Of a DNA stretch of 64,000 nt, positions 34,112 to 46,350 are shown one piece after another; position 1 is the first letter of the stretch, and each line of letters begins with the position of its first letter. The notes beneath the pieces were generated by a model that searched no databases, was not told where the DNA came from, and saw only the letters and a program-made list of their open reading frames with translations. The translations under genes and the position numbers were made by a program. Source of the DNA: Planctomycetota bacterium (lineage in GTDB: Bacteria; Planctomycetota; UBA11346); assembly GCA_014193115.1 (NCBI GenBank), contig BJHQ01000021.1, positions 16,368 through 80,367 on the forward strand, read 5' to 3'.

Positions 34112-36109
34112 TCACTCCTTCCGGCGGGGCCGGAACCAGAAGATCAGGATCGTACCCAGCACCACCAGGGCCGAGCCGACATATTTCGCACCACGACCGG
34201 GATCGGTGGCGGCGGTGAGCTCCGAGATGAACCGGCCGGTCGGCCGGCCCTGGTCATCAAGCTCGGGCTGGTAGCTGGTCTGGTACAGCGAGACGCCGGC
34301 GACTTCCAGCGGCTCGTTCATCGAAATGGTGGTCGATCGGGTCGGCCCGGTGTTGGGCACCACCGTAACATCGCTGCGGAAGCTGGCCTTTTGCGTTCCA
34401 CCGGGATCGGTCCCGGCCATGAACTCATCGAGACGGATGGAAAAACCATGCTTCTGGCGCAGATCATATTGGGCTCTGCGGTATGAGATCAGCGCTTCGC
34501 TGTCGCCCAGGCGCAACGTCGTGCGCTCGCTGGCATGCGGTCCCCGGGCCAGCCAGGCGCTGGCGACCTGATCGCCGCGTCGGGCCTCGATATGCAACCA
34601 GCGTTGGGCCAGCCGATCGGCCGCATCGGGCAGCATCTGCACCACCGTCGGAGCGGGCTCGGCCTGCGGAATCCAGGTCTCCTCCAAGATCAGCCGCATC
34701 GGGCCACCGGTGTTGCCGACCAGGTCGATCAGCGCGGTTTCCTTCGCCTGGTTGCCGAGCAGATGACTGCTACCCAGGAACCCCTTGCTGCGCGACAGCC
34801 AGCGGGTGGTCAGGCGATTGCCAGGGCCGATCAGCACCTGGGCCAGCATCCCCTGCTTTCCACCGCCTTTCAGCAGTTCCGGGTGCTCGAACAAGAATTC
34901 GCACTCGCCAGCCGCTGCGGCCTCCTGGACCAGCCAGGCAGCGGTGGCGTGGCGCCGCCAGGTGCGCTGCGCGGCTGGACCGCTGCCGATCTCCATTTCA
35001 AGGATCGGCAGCAAGGGAGCGTCAGAATCCTCCAGCAACGAGCCCAGGGTGCGCTCGATCCGCGGATGCAGCACCACCCGGGACCAGCGCAGGGCCAGCT
35101 CGTCGGATAGAGCAAACTCCTTGCCCGCGACGACGGTGGCGAGATCGACGACATGCCGTTGCCCAGCGCGATAGACCAGCAATCTGCCAGCGGTTCCGCC
35201 ATCCGGCTTGGCGAAATCCTCAGCCAACGCCTGGCTGGCAGTGGTGCCCAGGCTGAGATCGAGCAGCCCGCCCACCTGGATATGGCTCTTGTCACCGGTC
35301 GCAGTCAACCAGCGGTCTTCGACTGGTTCAGCCGAATCAGGCGCCGTGGGAATCGCTGCCAGGATCCGGATCCGGACCGCTTGAGTGCCCACATTGCCAG
35401 CAGGCGCGGGAGCGAATCCAAGCCCTGTTTCCGCAGTCAGTGCGACGGCCGTGCAGCGCACGGTGACTCCGCCGGCAGAGAACAACGGCAGATCGACCGG
35501 GGTGATACCGGCTGGCGGCAGCGGCCACAGCGGCCACATCAAATAGCGCGGCAACGACGGCGGACCGGCGAACACCACCGGATCGATCACCACCCCCTCC
35601 CGGGCCTCGCCCACCACCAGATCCAGACGATCATAGGGCAGTTCGATCAGGTGGGACTCCTTCCCCGGAACACAGACCAGCGAACCATCGAGCCGGCCTG
35701 GAGACAGCAGAAACCCGATGATCACCGTAATCAGTCCGGCATGGACGGTGACGAAGCCGAGGTGCTGCCGCTTCCACGGCCAACGCATCAACGCAGCGGC
35801 AGCGACGCAGCCGGCCATGACGATGAAGATCAGGCCGAACCACGGCGCCTCATAGATAAAAATGCCGGCGGCATGGCGGCCGAAATCGCGCTCGTACCAG
35901 GTCGCGGCGACCACCACCGCCAACACCAAGGCGATCAACGTCGCCGCCATCTTTACTGAGCCGAGGGCCGCGAGCAGACGGATCGGCCACGGCCGGCCTT
36001 TGGCGCGGTCGAGGGAGGAGCGGTAGGTCTCGGGTTCGGTCACAGGTGGCGCATGCTGCGCCTCGTCCGCAGACAACCAACCCGGATCACCGGGCGGAAC
36101 TGCCCCCAA
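34112..36109 (-). CDS. resB: Cytochrome c biogenesis protein ResB/Ccs1
   Basis: The partner of CcsA in System II cytochrome c maturation. It has three N-terminal helices (LLAALGSVKMAATLIALVLA, a second near residue 90 and a third near residue 120), a large periplasmic domain and a final helix (YVGSALVVLGTILIFWF) with a basic tail, as in ResB. The first helix carries the ResB-type phrase LGSVKMA. The frame opens at TTG 36109 (665 residues); GTG 36043 (643 residues, VTEPETYRS) is an equally good start. It directly precedes ccsA, and both are needed for the many c-type cytochromes encoded downstream. Confidence 0.87.
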   Translation of the reverse strand: MGAVPPGDPGWLSADEAQHAPPVTEPETYRSSLDRAKGRPWPIRLLAALGSVKMAATLIALVLAVVVAATWYERDFGRHAAGIFIYEAPWFGLIFIVMAGCVAAAALMRWPWKRQHLGFVTVHAGLITVIIGFLLSPGRLDGSLVCVPGKESHLIELPYDRLDLVVGEAREGVVIDPVVFAGPPSLPRYLMWPLWPLPPAGITPVDLPLFSAGGVTVRCTAVALTAETGLGFAPAPAGNVGTQAVRIRILAAIPTAPDSAEPVEDRWLTATGDKSHIQVGGLLDLSLGTTASQALAEDFAKPDGGTAGRLLVYRAGQRHVVDLATVVAGKEFALSDELALRWSRVVLHPRIERTLGSLLEDSDAPLLPILEMEIGSGPAAQRTWRRHATAAWLVQEAAAAGECEFLFEHPELLKGGGKQGMLAQVLIGPGNRLTTRWLSRSKGFLGSSHLLGNQAKETALIDLVGNTGGPMRLILEETWIPQAEPAPTVVQMLPDAADRLAQRWLHIEARRGDQVASAWLARGPHASERTTLRLGDSEALISYRRAQYDLRQKHGFSIRLDEFMAGTDPGGTQKASFRSDVTVVPNTGPTRSTTISMNEPLEVAGVSLYQTSYQPELDDQGRPTGRFISELTAATDPGRGAKYVGSALVVLGTILIFWFRPRRKE

Positions 36110-36118
36110 TAAGACGGA

Positions 36119-36955
36119 TCAGTCGGACCCGACCACGTCGACCAGGGCGCTGAAATCAAGGTCGCCAAATCCCCGAGCCTCGGCTTTGGCGTACGCGGCC
36201 TCAACCCCGGCGGTCAACGGCAGGGCCAGGCCATGGCTCGCAGCCAAGGCCAAGACCAGGCGGAGATCCTTGTGCATGTGCTTGACCGAAAACTGCGGAC
36301 TGCGGTCCCGGGCAAGCAGCTTCGGCCGCTTGAGATCGACCAATCCAGAGCGCGCCACGTTGCGATCCATCGCCTGGAAGAAGGCGTCGGCGTCCAGGCC
36401 GGCGCGCTCAGCAGCAGCCAGCCCCTCAGCCATCGCCTGGAAGGTCCCGGCGATGCACAGGTTCATGGCCAGCTTCATCGCCATCGCCCGGCCGACTCCG
36501 CCAAACGGCAGGCAGGCCTGGGACAACCGGCTGTGCACCGGCTGGGCCACGGCAAAGGCGCCATCGTCGTCACCGACATAGAAGACATTGTGGCGCGCCT
36601 CTGCCGCCGGCTTCGAACCGGTGAAAGGCATGTCGAGGTAGCGCCGGCCGGCGGCGCGCACCAGCGCGGCGATCTCCAGGACTTCCGCCACTGCGATGGT
36701 CGCATGCACGGCGACCACCGCCGTCGGAGCCAACCGAGGCAGAATGCGTTCGACGACCTCGCGCACCGCCGGACCATCGGCGACCACGATCAACGCCAGC
36801 TCGGCGCCATCGGCCGCCTCGCCGATATCGGCGGTGAATCCCGGTGCATCCGGCTTGGCCGAACGGTTCCAGGTGGTCAGCTGGTGACCATCGGCAGCGA
36901 TGTGCCTGGCCCAGATCGAGCCGATGATGCCGAGACCGAAAAGGGCGATGCGCAT
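36119..36955 (-). CDS. Beta-hydroxyacid dehydrogenase (HIBADH/6-phosphogluconate dehydrogenase-like)
   Basis: A 278-residue NAD(P)-dependent dehydrogenase. The N-terminal Rossmann motif is RIALFGLGIIGSIWARH, followed by TWNRSAKP, typical of NADP-preferring members of the family. The substrate-binding turn is MPFTGSKPAAE (family DAPVSGG, here altered), and the catalytic lysine is in AMKLAMNLCIAG. The full-length all-alpha domain follows. The substrate is unknown; the GSKPAAE form resembles glyoxylate/succinic-semialdehyde reductases. It lies between the phyH-like gene and resB on the same strand. Confidence 0.85.
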   Translation of the reverse strand: MRIALFGLGIIGSIWARHIAADGHQLTTWNRSAKPDAPGFTADIGEAADGAELALIVVADGPAVREVVERILPRLAPTAVVAVHATIAVAEVLEIAALVRAAGRRYLDMPFTGSKPAAEARHNVFYVGDDDGAFAVAQPVHSRLSQACLPFGGVGRAMAMKLAMNLCIAGTFQAMAEGLAAAERAGLDADAFFQAMDRNVARSGLVDLKRPKLLARDRSPQFSVKHMHKDLRLVLALAASHGLALPLTAGVEAAYAKAEARGFGDLDFSALVDVVGSD

Positions 36956-37013
36956 GGCGACAGCCTGATGCCCAGAACCTGCGGACCAGGGGGCGCTGGC
37001 CGCATGCTGATGC

Positions 37014-37823
37014 TCACGGCACCCGCATCGCCCCCGGCCCGAACAGGATCGGAAATGTTTTGTCCTGAGCGTTGCGCTGGCGGGTGGCGGCATCCATCAG
37101 GCAAAGGCTCAATGCCCGTCGGGATTGGGCAGTGGCATTGCGATCGCTGCGATGGAGCAGGAAATTATGGAGCAGCACGGCCTCGCCGGGAGCCAGTTCG
37201 AGATATTCGACCCGCTCGGCCGGACAGTGCAGCCGTTCATGCTCGGCGCTGATCGTGTGGCCGCGTTCTGACAACAGCCCCAGTTTATGGCTGCCAGGAA
37301 TGACCTGCACGCAGCCGTTGGCGATGGTCGCCGGATCGATCGCCAACCACAAGGTCAGGATCGGATCGATGGTCAGATTCCAGTTGGTGCCGCCGTCCTG
37401 ATGCCAAGGAAGCAACGTGCCGCGATTGGCAGGTTTATTCATGAACATGGTGCGGTAGACGCTGATGTGCGGGCCGACCAGCCGCTGGCACATCGCCCGG
37501 ATCAGCGGCTGCTGCATGTAAGCCAGGAAAACCGGATCGATCTCCAGCCCTTCGATCTTGCGATAGGCCAGGGTCGGACCTTTGAAGCCCTTGGTCTGGC
37601 CGGGCATTTCTTCGTATTTGCCGCTTTCTGAATCGAGCTGCATCATCAATTCGTCGTTGCGGACCTCGCCCAGCATGATCTGGTCGATGCGCTTCTGAAG
37701 ACCCGTGAGCTGCTCGGTGGTGACGATCCGGCCCAGGCGGATGAACCCGCGCTGGGCGAATTCGTCGAGCTGGGCTGCGGTCAGGTCGGTGGGGACGAGG
37801 TCGGTCTGCAGAGCAGGTTGCAT
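37014..37823 (-). CDS. Phytanoyl-CoA dioxygenase (PhyH) family Fe(II)/2-oxoglutarate oxygenase
   Basis: A 269-residue member of the PhyH family. The iron-binding motif is WHQDGGTNW (H-x-D), and the distal histidine is in LLHNFLLHRSDRN, with the nearby arginine (SRRALSLCLM) suited to bind 2-oxoglutarate. Such enzymes hydroxylate small molecules. It is divergent from an AraC regulator across 256 bases, which makes that regulator a candidate controller. I chose ATG 37823; the open frame upstream runs through repeat-like intergenic sequence. Confidence 0.85.
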   Translation of the reverse strand: MQPALQTDLVPTDLTAAQLDEFAQRGFIRLGRIVTTEQLTGLQKRIDQIMLGEVRNDELMMQLDSESGKYEEMPGQTKGFKGPTLAYRKIEGLEIDPVFLAYMQQPLIRAMCQRLVGPHISVYRTMFMNKPANRGTLLPWHQDGGTNWNLTIDPILTLWLAIDPATIANGCVQVIPGSHKLGLLSERGHTISAEHERLHCPAERVEYLELAPGEAVLLHNFLLHRSDRNATAQSRRALSLCLMDAATRQRNAQDKTFPILFGPGAMRVP

Positions 37824-37918
37824 GGTTGAATCGTGCCCGCGCGAACTCGGTCCGCTTCCGGGTTCCGGCAGTTGCACGGTTCGTTTTTCGGACACAATCC
37901 TCCGATCCTGGATAGCGC

Positions 37919-37961
37919 AGTTGGGGAACCGCCAAGGCGAAGGTTGGACGGAGATCCAACC
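37919..37961. repeat. Dispersed repeat fragment with hairpin upstream of the phyH-like gene
   Basis: The sequence agttggggaaccgccaaggc near 37919 resembles the repeat fragments at about 9410-9538. It is followed by a 7-base stem, ggttgga/tccaacc, at 37942-37961 around a 6-base loop. It lies in the 256-base divergent gap between the phyH-like gene and the AraC gene, which must also contain both promoters. Confidence 0.4.
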
Positions 37962-38079
37962 GCACCCGGCCAAAGAAGCCTTTCTCAAGGTCTTTCTTTG
38001 ACGTTCTATCGCCTTGTCGGTTCACCCGCCTGTATTGAGGTTGATCAAATCGATGCCAGCCCAGTCGTCAGGAAACGCC

Positions 38080-38841
38080 ATGGAAACCTCGCGCATCCCA
38101 CCAGGTCTGGTTGGCTGGGGCCGCAAGCACCAGCCGCACCGCTACCGCAACGACGTCCTCGATTACCAGCAGCACTGCGTCTTCTTCATCACCGAAGGCA
38201 CCCTGCGTGCGCAATGGCCGGCACGTCCCAACGAGCCGTGGACCACCGCCTGGATCCGGCCGCGCCAGGCGATCCATCTGCCCCCGGGTTCGACCTTCAC
38301 CCTGAGCACCCCGACCGGACCGTATCAGGGCCATTTCATAGAATTGATTCCCGATCGTAAACTGACCACGCCGGTGGTCAGCATCTTCGCCTGGGAACAG
38401 CCGGTGGCCACGACCATCGCCGAAATCGAACTGGAATACGCCCGGCTCGGCGGCGAAGTCCTGCTGCCCCTGCTCCACGATCTGCTCCACCGTCAGGCCC
38501 GCCGCCAACTGGTCAGCAACGCCGGCGACCATCCCGAGGCCGTCGGCCGGATCGACGCGCTGCTCCGCGCCCATGTCTATGCACAAGCGTCGCTGACCAC
38601 GATCCTCGGCGACGACGCCGCCCAGCGCCGGGCCAGAAGGATCTACAAAGCCGCCCGCGGCTGCTCACCCAAGCGCGCCCTGCTCGACCTCAAACTGGCC
38701 GAGGCTGAGCGCCTGCTGACCACCACCCGGCTCAGCATCACGACCATCGCCCTCGACCTCGGATTCCCGAGCCTCCAGCATTTCACCACCCAATTCCGCC
38801 GCCTGCGCGGCACCAGCCCGTCAGCGCTGCGTAATCCCTGA
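38080..38841 (+). CDS. AraC-family transcriptional regulator (divergent from phyH-like gene)
   Basis: A 253-residue regulator with an N-terminal cupin-like ligand domain (VFFITEGTLRAQWPA, RPRQAIHLPPGS) and a C-terminal pair of helix-turn-helices ending in the AraC signature ITTIALDLGFPSLQHFTTQFRRLRG. ATG 38080 is preceded by a good ribosome binding site (agga six bases upstream); ATG 38053 is an alternative. Its position back to back with the phyH-like gene suggests it controls that operon. The ligand is unknown. Confidence 0.85.
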   Translation: METSRIPPGLVGWGRKHQPHRYRNDVLDYQQHCVFFITEGTLRAQWPARPNEPWTTAWIRPRQAIHLPPGSTFTLSTPTGPYQGHFIELIPDRKLTTPVVSIFAWEQPVATTIAEIELEYARLGGEVLLPLLHDLLHRQARRQLVSNAGDHPEAVGRIDALLRAHVYAQASLTTILGDDAAQRRARRIYKAARGCSPKRALLDLKLAEAERLLTTTRLSITTIALDLGFPSLQHFTTQFRRLRGTSPSALRNP

Positions 38842-38844
38842 TCG

Positions 38845-39792
38845 TTACGGGCCACCGGACTGTGACCGCCAGCGGGCCGGGGCGATGCCGTGGGCGGCGC
38901 GGAACACCCGGTAGAAATGTCCGAGATCGCTGTATCCAGCGCTGAGCGCAGCATCGAGCACCGGCGAACCGGCGCGCAGCAGCCGCTCGGCGTGGGCCAG
39001 GCGCAACCGATGCAGCCGGACCTTCACCGTCGTACCGGTCAGGCGGCGCACCTGCCCGGAGAAGGTCCGCTCTGGAACGCCGGCGCGCTTCGCCAGTTCG
39101 GCGGACGAGACAGGCAGATGCCAATGCTCATCGAGCCAGGCAAGGGCCCGCACCACGCCGATCATGCGTGATTCGCCAGTTCGATGTTCGGTCAATCGAT
39201 CAGAGCACTCCAGGCGGACCAGGGCGCGCAGCAGCACCACCAGGAGCTGGATCCACAGTGCGCGAAGCGCCGCCACCTGCCCCGGTCGCGATTCGGTCTG
39301 TTCAAACAGCAGTTGGCGCAGCACCCGCTCGGCACCGCCGTCTTCGACCGCGCGGGGCACACTGGGCCGCAGATGGCGCAGCAGCTCTTTGATCAAGCCG
39401 GCTTCGGGTGCATCCGGCTGGGGATCGACTGCGCAGACCCCGAGCAAGCGCATCGGCTGGCCTGACTCATCGACCAGGCGATGGCGAGTTCCGGCCGGTA
39501 CCCACAGCGCATCGCCAGCGACCAACGCGGAAGCAGAAGGGGATCCATCGCTGTTCGCCCGGGTGATGAGCTGGCCCATTCCGGTACAGACCAGCACCAG
39601 CTTGCTGAACGGATGTTCCATCTCTGGCATGGCGAAATCGGCAGCGTGGCGGCTGGCGAAAGCGACCAGGCCTGCTTCGCCCAGCCGCACCGTGACCGAA
39701 TGCCGTCGCGATGGGCCGAACCAGCCGCCTGCCGGCATAGCCAAGCCGGCGGATCCGGATTGGCCAAGTCCACCAGCTGTGGTTCCCAGCAT
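38845..39792 (-). CDS. AraC-family transcriptional regulator (divergent from Rieske oxygenase)
   Basis: A 315-residue regulator. The N-terminal cupin-like domain has MPEMEHPFSKLVLVCTG and GDALWVPAGTRHRLVD. The C-terminal DNA-binding domain has HLPVSSAELAKRAGVPERTF and the second helix-turn-helix ending in DAALSAGYSDLGHFYRVFRA. ATG 39792 lies only eight bases from the divergent Rieske oxygenase ATG, so one start may be further inside; ATG 39738 is another option here. It meets the other AraC gene tail to tail with three bases between them. Confidence 0.85.
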   Translation of the reverse strand: MLGTTAGGLGQSGSAGLAMPAGGWFGPSRRHSVTVRLGEAGLVAFASRHAADFAMPEMEHPFSKLVLVCTGMGQLITRANSDGSPSASALVAGDALWVPAGTRHRLVDESGQPMRLLGVCAVDPQPDAPEAGLIKELLRHLRPSVPRAVEDGGAERVLRQLLFEQTESRPGQVAALRALWIQLLVVLLRALVRLECSDRLTEHRTGESRMIGVVRALAWLDEHWHLPVSSAELAKRAGVPERTFSGQVRRLTGTTVKVRLHRLRLAHAERLLRAGSPVLDAALSAGYSDLGHFYRVFRAAHGIAPARWRSQSGGP

Positions 39793-39800
39793 CAAGGACC

Positions 39801-40814
39801 ATGGATACCTCTTCTGCCGACGATCTGGTCTTCTCCCGCCTCCGGTCGACTTGGCAGCCCGTGGCGCTGGCTCGGGCTCTCGGTCCGGGACAGGTGCGCG
39901 CATGCCGGCTCCTGGATCACGATCTGGTGGTGGCCCAGCTCGAAGACGGACCAGCAGCCTGGGCCGATGGCTGCCCGCACCGCGGCGCGCGATTCGGCCT
40001 CGGCTGGTCGGTTGGCGGAACGCTGGTCTGTCCTTACCACGGTTGGGCCTTCGACCGCGCCGGTCAATGCCGATCCATCCCCAGCCAGGGTGGGACCTGC
40101 CCGGCAGCGAACGGGGTGCGGATCGCATCCTATCCCTGCGTCGAACGCTATGGCTTCATCTGGGTGCTGCTCGCCGGCCCGGCGATCGCCGGCATCCCTT
40201 CCATTCCCGAATTCTCCGATCCCGCCTGGACCTATGTCGTGGCGGAACCGACCCCGTTCGCCACCGGTTTCCGCCGCGAAGTCGAGAACTACCTGGACAT
40301 GAGCCATTTCGCCTTCGCCCACCGCGAGACCCTGGGCCTGGCCGCAGCCACCGTCATCGACCGCTACCAGGTCGAGAGCATGCCCGATGGCGTGCGCATG
40401 GATGCGGAGTTCCCGGCTCTGGCCGATGGCGACCGCCCGCCCTCGAAACTGCAGCAGGCCCACCATCGCATCCAGCGCGCATGGTGGCCGAATGTCACGA
40501 CCATCCGCCAAATCTTTCCAGACGGCGATCAACGGGTGCTGGTCCACATCCCAGCTCCCATTTCAGCCACCTCCTGCATCGTGTATTGGTCGATCGCGAT
40601 CTCCCCCGGATTTCGCGGACCCGCGCCGGCCGACCAACTCGCCTTCGCTGTCCGTGTGTTGGAGGAAGACCGCAGGATGTGCGAGAACCAGCGGCCGCTG
40701 GAAGTCCCCTTGATCGGCGAATCAGCCCGCTATGTCTCCGCCGACCGCTTCCCCCTGGCCTGGCGCCAGGGTTTCGCGGCCTGGATCCGGACAGAGGCGG
40801 GCGCGAACCGCTGA
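39801..40814 (+). CDS. Rieske non-heme iron oxygenase, ring-hydroxylating type
   Basis: A 337-residue oxygenase alpha-subunit-like protein. The Rieske [2Fe-2S] motif is CPHRGARFGLG...CPYHGWAFD (residues about 58-83). The mononuclear iron site follows in ENYLDMSHFAFAHRETLG with two histidines. Short single-component members of this family are usually demethylases or monooxygenases, such as VanA-type O-demethylases, needing a separate reductase that is not present here. Divergent from an AraC regulator. Confidence 0.87.
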   Translation: MDTSSADDLVFSRLRSTWQPVALARALGPGQVRACRLLDHDLVVAQLEDGPAAWADGCPHRGARFGLGWSVGGTLVCPYHGWAFDRAGQCRSIPSQGGTCPAANGVRIASYPCVERYGFIWVLLAGPAIAGIPSIPEFSDPAWTYVVAEPTPFATGFRREVENYLDMSHFAFAHRETLGLAAATVIDRYQVESMPDGVRMDAEFPALADGDRPPSKLQQAHHRIQRAWWPNVTTIRQIFPDGDQRVLVHIPAPISATSCIVYWSIAISPGFRGPAPADQLAFAVRVLEEDRRMCENQRPLEVPLIGESARYVSADRFPLAWRQGFAAWIRTEAGANR

Positions 40815-40961
40815 CGGTTGCCGGAGCGACCTGGCCGCACGGAGTGCGCCGTTCTGGGCCAAGTGCGGAGTCCGACCTTCTGCCGGCATTGTGCCGTCAA
40901 GGGTCGTTCCTACCGTCCGCATCCCCGCTTTTCCCCGCGGCGGAAAGCCTCCGGAGTCCCT

Positions 40962-44072
<3,111 letters not shown>

Positions 44073-44128
44073 GGCTCTCAGAGCTCGCGCAAGCGACTGA
44101 CATTCCCGGTGATCGCTGACGATCGCTG

Positions 44129-46330
44129 ATGGCGGCCAGGGTTCGCCGTCCTACCGTCGCGCCCATGCGCACCCCTGGCAGCGGCGGCGGACTGGCCGCG
44201 ATCCTGTACACGTTTTCAGCGGCAGCGAAGGTCGGTCCGCTACGCGTGTGGCGCTCGCTGCGTTCACGCAATGCGTGCAAGACCTGCGCCTTGGGAATGG
44301 GCGGCCAGCGCGGCGGGATGGTCAATGAAGCCGGGCATTTCCCTGAGTTCTGCAAGAAATCCGTCCAGGCCATCGCCAGCGACCTGCGCCAGCCGCTGCA
44401 TGCCGGGCGGTTGTCGGAACTGCCGCTGAGCCGATTGGCGGCGATGAGCCCGCGGGAACTCGAAGCCCTAGGCCGGCTGGTCACGCCGATGGTTCTGCGG
44501 CCGGGCGATGACCGTTACCGCGCCGCGACCTGGGACGAAGCGATCGCCGGCACTGCTGCGGCCTTCAAGGCAGCCGGGCCGGAGCGCTCCTTTTTCTACG
44601 TCAGCGGCAGGTCCTCCAACGAAGCTGGATTCCTGCTTTCGGTGATGGCCCGGGCCTTCGGCACCAACCACGTCAACAATTGCAGTTATTACTGCCACAA
44701 CGCTTCGGCGGCAGGACTGACTGCGGTGCTCGGCGGATCGGCCGGGACGATCGCGTTGGAGGATCTCGACCGCACCGATCTGCTGGTGCTGATCGGCGCC
44801 AACCCGGCATCGAACCATCCGCGCTTCATGAAAAACCTGGTCGAACTGCGCCGGCGCGGCGGCCGGGTGGTGGTGGTCAATCCGATCCGTGAAGTCGGTT
44901 TGCAGCGTTTCCGTGTGCCCAGCGATTGGCGCAGCCTGCTGTTCGGCTCGAAGATCGCCGACCTGTACGTGCAGCCCCATGCCGGCGGCGACGCCGCGCT
45001 GGCCATCGCCCTCACCCAGGCGGTGGTCCGTCGCGGCGGCGCCGACCGCGCCTATCTCGATCAGCACACCACCGGCAGCGAAGCGGTCCTCGCTGACCTT
45101 GAGCGCCACGATCCTGCCGCGTTGGCCCAGTCCGCGGGCGTCGCCACTGCCGAGATCGAACAGCTCGCCGATTGGCTCTGCCGATCGAAAGCCACGGTGT
45201 TCGCCTGGGCGATGGGCGTGACCCACCACCGCTCCGGCACCGACGCAGTGAAGGCCATCGCCCAATTGGCGCTGATCCGCGGCATGGTCGGCCGGCCCGG
45301 TGGCGGCCTGCTGCCGCTGCGCGGCCACAGCAACATCCAGGGCCTGGGCACCGTCGGAGTGACGCCCAAGCTGAAGGAATCGATCGCGAAAAAGATTGCG
45401 GAAAACCTCGGCATCACGATTCCTGCCACACCGGGCATGGACACCTTGCAGTCGCTCACCGCAGCCGCTGACGGTCGGATCGATGCGGCGCTGTGCCTGG
45501 GTGGCAACCTGGCCGGAGCCAGTCCCGAGCCGGACTGGGCCGGTGGCGCCCTCGGCCGGATTCCCGTGGTGACCTATCTGAGCACCGCGCTCAACACCGG
45601 GCACGTCATCGGACGCGGTCAGACCACCTGGATCCTGCCGGTATCAGCCCGGGACGAAGAAACCCAATCGACCACCCAGGAATCGATGTTCAGCTATATC
45701 CGGCTGAGTGACGGCGGGGTCGCCGGTCCGGCCGGACCGCGGGCGGAAAGTGCGGTGCTGGCCGACCTGGCGGAGCGGCTGCTCGGCCGCAGTCCGATCG
45801 ACTGGTCAGCGTGGGCCGATCACCAGCGCATCCGCCAGGCCATCGCCGCCGCCATCCCCGGACTGGAAGGTCTGGCGACCATCGGCAGCGACAAGCGCGA
45901 GTTCCACATCACCGGCAGGCGCAATCTCGACGGCCGTTTCGCCACGTCTGACGGAAAGGCCCATCTGGCGCCGATTCCGCTGCCCGCCGCGCCGGCCGCC
46001 GGCGAACTGCGCCTGACCACGATCCGCAGCGAAGGCCAGTACAACAGCGTCGTCTATGAGGATCACGACCGCTACCGCGGCACCGAACGCCGCGATGTGG
46101 TGCTGATGGCGGCGGACGATCTGGCGCGGCTGAAACTGAGCGAAGACCAGCCGGTGCAGATCCGGTCAAGTGTCGGCACGATGACCGTCCGCGCCCGCCG
46201 CGCCGCGATCCGGGCCGGGACCTGCGCCATGTATTATCCGGAAGCCAACGTCCTGGTGCCGCGGACGGCCGATCCGGCCTCGGGTACGCCGGCATTCAAG
46301 TCGGTGGCGGTGACGGTGGTCGGCGCCTGA
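44129..46330 (+). CDS. Molybdopterin oxidoreductase, FdhF/YdeP family
   Basis: A 733-residue protein (721 if started at ATG 44165) related to the formate dehydrogenase-like YdeP family. The N-terminal cluster region CKTCALGMGGQ has only two of the four cysteines of a typical [4Fe-4S] site in this phrase, with others near CKKS. The active-site segment is NCSYYCHNASAAGL, so a cysteine replaces selenocysteine. The C-terminal dinucleotide domain reads RSEGQYNSVVYEDHDRYRGT. No fdhD, cofactor or electron-transfer gene is adjacent, so the substrate is open. Confidence 0.82.
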   Translation: MAARVRRPTVAPMRTPGSGGGLAAILYTFSAAAKVGPLRVWRSLRSRNACKTCALGMGGQRGGMVNEAGHFPEFCKKSVQAIASDLRQPLHAGRLSELPLSRLAAMSPRELEALGRLVTPMVLRPGDDRYRAATWDEAIAGTAAAFKAAGPERSFFYVSGRSSNEAGFLLSVMARAFGTNHVNNCSYYCHNASAAGLTAVLGGSAGTIALEDLDRTDLLVLIGANPASNHPRFMKNLVELRRRGGRVVVVNPIREVGLQRFRVPSDWRSLLFGSKIADLYVQPHAGGDAALAIALTQAVVRRGGADRAYLDQHTTGSEAVLADLERHDPAALAQSAGVATAEIEQLADWLCRSKATVFAWAMGVTHHRSGTDAVKAIAQLALIRGMVGRPGGGLLPLRGHSNIQGLGTVGVTPKLKESIAKKIAENLGITIPATPGMDTLQSLTAAADGRIDAALCLGGNLAGASPEPDWAGGALGRIPVVTYLSTALNTGHVIGRGQTTWILPVSARDEETQSTTQESMFSYIRLSDGGVAGPAGPRAESAVLADLAERLLGRSPIDWSAWADHQRIRQAIAAAIPGLEGLATIGSDKREFHITGRRNLDGRFATSDGKAHLAPIPLPAAPAAGELRLTTIRSEGQYNSVVYEDHDRYRGTERRDVVLMAADDLARLKLSEDQPVQIRSSVGTMTVRARRAAIRAGTCAMYYPEANVLVPRTADPASGTPAFKSVAVTVVGA

Positions 46331-46350
46331 CCAGACCCGACCAGAGCCGA

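Noticed and set aside
31660..34218. 852-codon plus-strand frame opposite ccsA and actA
   Set aside because: Rich in Q, R, G and P with no membrane or domain pattern, while the minus strand encodes clear CcsA and heme motifs.
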